NCBI GenBank assembly: GCA_900554465.1
Contig: USHF01000004.1
Span: 1 to 24,200, forward strand
Direction of reading: 5' to 3'
DNA length: 24,200 nt
Source of the DNA: an uncultured Collinsella sp.
Lineage (GTDB): Bacteria; Actinomycetota; Coriobacteriia; Coriobacteriales; Coriobacteriaceae
The translations under genes and the position numbers were made by a program. Below the pieces are notes generated by a model that had not been told where the DNA came from, ran no database searches, and saw only the letters and a program-made list of their open reading frames with translations. Below are positions 22,522 through 24,200 of the stretch, in pieces. How positions within the stretch are numbered: the stretch's first letter is position 1; the number at the start of each line of letters is the position of its first letter.

Positions 22522-23530
22522 GCTCGTGCACCGTCCTTTCAATGAGGCGGTTCCACGCCTGCTTGAGCGATTTGGGGGCCACGGGCCTCATGCCGTCCAC
22601 GGCGTGGGCCATGCAAAATGAGGCGGCGGCTTCAAGGTCACGCACGTCAACGGTCCAGGTCCATCCCGCATCGGTGTGTGCGAGCTCACCTCGCCCGCGC
22701 GTGAGGCCGTTGATCATATCGATCTGCGTCTGAGGGGCGAACGAGAACGTGGCTGCAACGGGCGGTCGGTCGGCAAAATCGAATTCAAAGAACAGATAGT
22801 CGTTGAGATTGAAGTCCGCAGGGATGGCGTAGGCCTTCGAAGGACGCCAAGCGCGAACGATACGGTCGCAGCGGAATGTCCTGATGCCGTCGGTGACATT
22901 GTCGAGGCCGCAGAAGTACGCCACGCCCTCGCGTTCGAACATGCCGTAGACGCAGACGGTACGTTCTTTCTGCTCGCCGCGTCCGTTCTGATATAAAAAT
23001 CGCAGCGCGCATCGCTCGGCAAAGGCGCTCCATACCGCATCGACGGTGGGAGAGCGGCGGATTGGTACTTCGTCCACCGCCGACATGCCGGTGAGGTAGG
23101 CAATTTTGGAGCGAATATCGGCAAGCGGCGCGGCAAAGGTGGAAGAGCCGGCCGCTAGTGTCTGGTCGATGGCGTTGAGCAGGATATCGGCGTCGTTTGC
23201 GGTAATGAGGCCGCCTGCAGCAAACGTGTGCTCGCGGTCGATTGTCCACGAGCTTTCCTCGGTCTCCTGTGCGCCGGCGGGGCGAACCTCCTTGATTAAG
23301 ATGCCACGCTCGAGCAGTTTGTCACGATCGCGCCGAAACTTGCGCTTATCCGAGTCGATGTTGCCCGAGCCATATCCCAGGTCAGAATCCAAGACGATCT
23401 GCTCGGTCGTTAGCGGTTCGGGGGAGCTGTTGAGCACAAAGAAAAGATTGAGGATGCGCTGAGCTGTTTTGTCGAAACTGGGCTCCGAATTTCCCTTTTT
23501 AATTGTCGCGGTCGCGTCGCTTGCCGTCAT
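22508..23530 (-). CDS. WYL-domain transcriptional regulator (PafB-like)
   Basis: The 340-aa product has an N-terminal winged helix-turn-helix (about 20-85; LTTEQIVLDSDLGYGSGNID..RRDRDKLLERGI) and a WYL domain (about 175-235; LRFLYQNGRGEQKERTV and YFCGLDNVTDGIRTFRCDRI) with a C-terminal extension. The ATG at 23530 follows GAGGAC. It is the first gene of a two-gene unit with the other WYL protein. Single-gene WYL regulators are common; the overlapped pair is the reason for the PafBC comparison. WYL domains bind single-stranded nucleic acid or nucleotides in studied members; the ligand here is unknown. Confidence 0.85.
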   Translation of the reverse strand: MTASDATATIKKGNSEPSFDKTAQRILNLFFVLNSSPEPLTTEQIVLDSDLGYGSGNIDSDKRKFRRDRDKLLERGILIKEVRPAGAQETEESSWTIDREHTFAAGGLITANDADILLNAIDQTLAAGSSTFAAPLADIRSKIAYLTGMSAVDEVPIRRSPTVDAVWSAFAERCALRFLYQNGRGEQKERTVCVYGMFEREGVAYFCGLDNVTDGIRTFRCDRIVRAWRPSKAYAIPADFNLNDYLFFEFDFADRPPVAATFSFAPQTQIDMINGLTRGRGELAHTDAGWTWTVDVRDLEAAASFCMAHAVDGMRPVAPKSLKQAWNRLIERTVHEHARA

Positions 23531-23589
23531 AGAGTCCTCGCATGAGAAGGTGGTTTGCTGCCATGATTTTAGTCCGATATGGAGATTAG

Positions 23590-23618
23590 GCTATATCCTT
23601 GTCCGCTCGGGGCGTTAA
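23590..23618 (-). promoter_or_regulatory. Possible promoter of the WYL gene pair
   Basis: On the minus strand TTAACG (23613-23618) and TATAGC (23590-23595) are separated by 17 bp, each matching four of six consensus bases. It lies about 60 bp upstream of the ATG at 23530. No LexA-type palindrome was seen in the gap 23531-23728. Confidence 0.4.
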
Positions 23619-23728
23619 GATGGCCCGAATTCGGTCGTTTGCGCTCGCTCGGGGTATACTTTCGACTATATACGGTTCTAATGTGCATGCATTGGGCCTA
23701 TTTGTCGGATTATGGATGTGGAGCGCAC

Positions 23729-24200
23729 ATGGCGAACACCCAGAACTATATTAACCACCTGCTGCAGAACACCGGCATTACGCCGGCATGCAGCGAAGAA
23801 GAGCGCTTGGCTGCCGAGGATATCGCTCAGACCTTCCGCAACCACGGCTTTGATCCCGAGGTTCAGGAGTTCAATGCCCCGGCGCCCAGTAGGTTGGCAT
23901 TTGCCGTTACCGGTATTCTTGCGTTTGCCGGTGCCCTGCTGATGGGCATCGGCGGCGGTATCGGCTTGGTCGGCACCTTGCTGGCTATTGTCGGCGCCGT
24001 TCTTTACGTGCTCGAACGCACGGGGCACCCCGTGGTTTCGCGCCTGGGCAAGACGGGCGTGAGCCAAAATGTCATCGCCTACCACAAGGCCTCGGGCCCG
24101 CTCGCGTCTCCACGCAACCGCCCGGTGGTCGTTGTCGCACACTACGACTCTCCCCGTGCTGAGCTGCTCGCCCGCGAGCCCTATGCTTCGTATCGTGCGC
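23729..24200 (+). CDS. Membrane-anchored M28-family peptidase, partial (3' end cut by the window)
   Basis: The reading frame starts at ATG 23729 (GGAG five bases upstream) and stays open to the window end, giving 157 residues. Residues about 55-95 are hydrophobic with Gly-rich turns, consistent with two membrane segments. The following part contains NVIAYHKASG and then VVVVAHYDSPRA (about 134-143); the His138 and Asp140 of this motif are the expected zinc ligands of M28 aminopeptidases. The rest of the catalytic domain lies outside the window, so the assignment rests on this one motif and on the N-terminal layout. It faces away from the WYL gene pair. Confidence 0.7.
   Translation, partial: MANTQNYINHLLQNTGITPACSEEERLAAEDIAQTFRNHGFDPEVQEFNAPAPSRLAFAVTGILAFAGALLMGIGGGIGLVGTLLAIVGAVLYVLERTGHPVVSRLGKTGVSQNVIAYHKASGPLASPRNRPVVVVAHYDSPRAELLAREPYASYRA

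Noticed and set aside
23531..23728. LexA-type operator between the WYL pair and the M28 gene
   Set aside because: No GAAC-N4-GTTC-like palindrome was found.
1..24200. CRISPR arrays, tRNA or rRNA genes, prophage or insertion sequences
   Set aside because: I saw no regular direct repeats, cloverleaf-like segments, rRNA motifs, integrases or transposases.

Overview
The window looks like the replication-origin region of a high-GC Gram-positive chromosome, most likely an actinobacterium of the Coriobacteriia (Collinsella-like). This is inferred from gene order, short actinobacterial-type YidC and KhpB/Jag proteins, a paired WYL regulator locus resembling pafBC, and mixed but mostly high GC. I could not run a database search, so the genus is a guess. 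Bases 1-48 are not genomic: they are an Illumina Nextera i7 adapter, so the biological sequence starts at 49 and this is a raw contig end.

Left arm (85-11032, all minus strand): the order in the direction of transcription is an orphan GHKL-ATPase/winged-helix gene, dnaA, dnaN, recF, dciA (DUF721), a strong terminator, then gyrB-gyrA. The dnaA-dnaN gap holds a convincing oriC: an AT-rich stretch, five consecutive TAA/TAG trinucleotides in the orientation expected for a DnaA-trio element, and a cluster of TTTTC(A/G)ACA-type DnaA boxes. A second box cluster lies upstream of the orphan ATPase gene (11095-11178), so the origin appears bipartite, with dnaA and the ATPase gene between the two parts.

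Right arm (11276-16486, plus strand): a clear sigma70-type promoter and a hairpin leader precede rpmH-rnpA-yidD-yidC-jag, ending in a terminator. Next comes rsmG, three perfect parS sites spaced exactly 39 bp apart, and parA-parB with a small overlapping membrane-protein gene, again ending in a terminator. From jag to this small gene the DNA is visibly less GC-rich than its flanks.

Distal part (16542-24200): rlmN (minus) is divergent from ddl-dinG (plus, overlapping). DinG is an exonuclease-helicase fusion that keeps four candidate Fe-S cysteines. It meets a convergent pair of WYL regulators (pafBC-like) tail to tail, sharing stop-codon bases. The window ends inside a membrane-anchored M28-family peptidase gene.

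The genes form one functional block: initiation (DnaA, oriC), elongation and repair (DnaN, RecF, DinG), helicase loading (DciA), topology (gyrase), segregation (ParABS), ribosome/RNA maturation and membrane insertion. The items most worth a second look are the unexplained GHKL-ATPase with a prion-like Q/P/Y linker inside the dnaA operon, the split origin with a non-canonical DnaA box and a matching DnaA substitution, a GyrA Phe at the main fluoroquinolone-resistance position, and the Fe-S plus exonuclease DinG.
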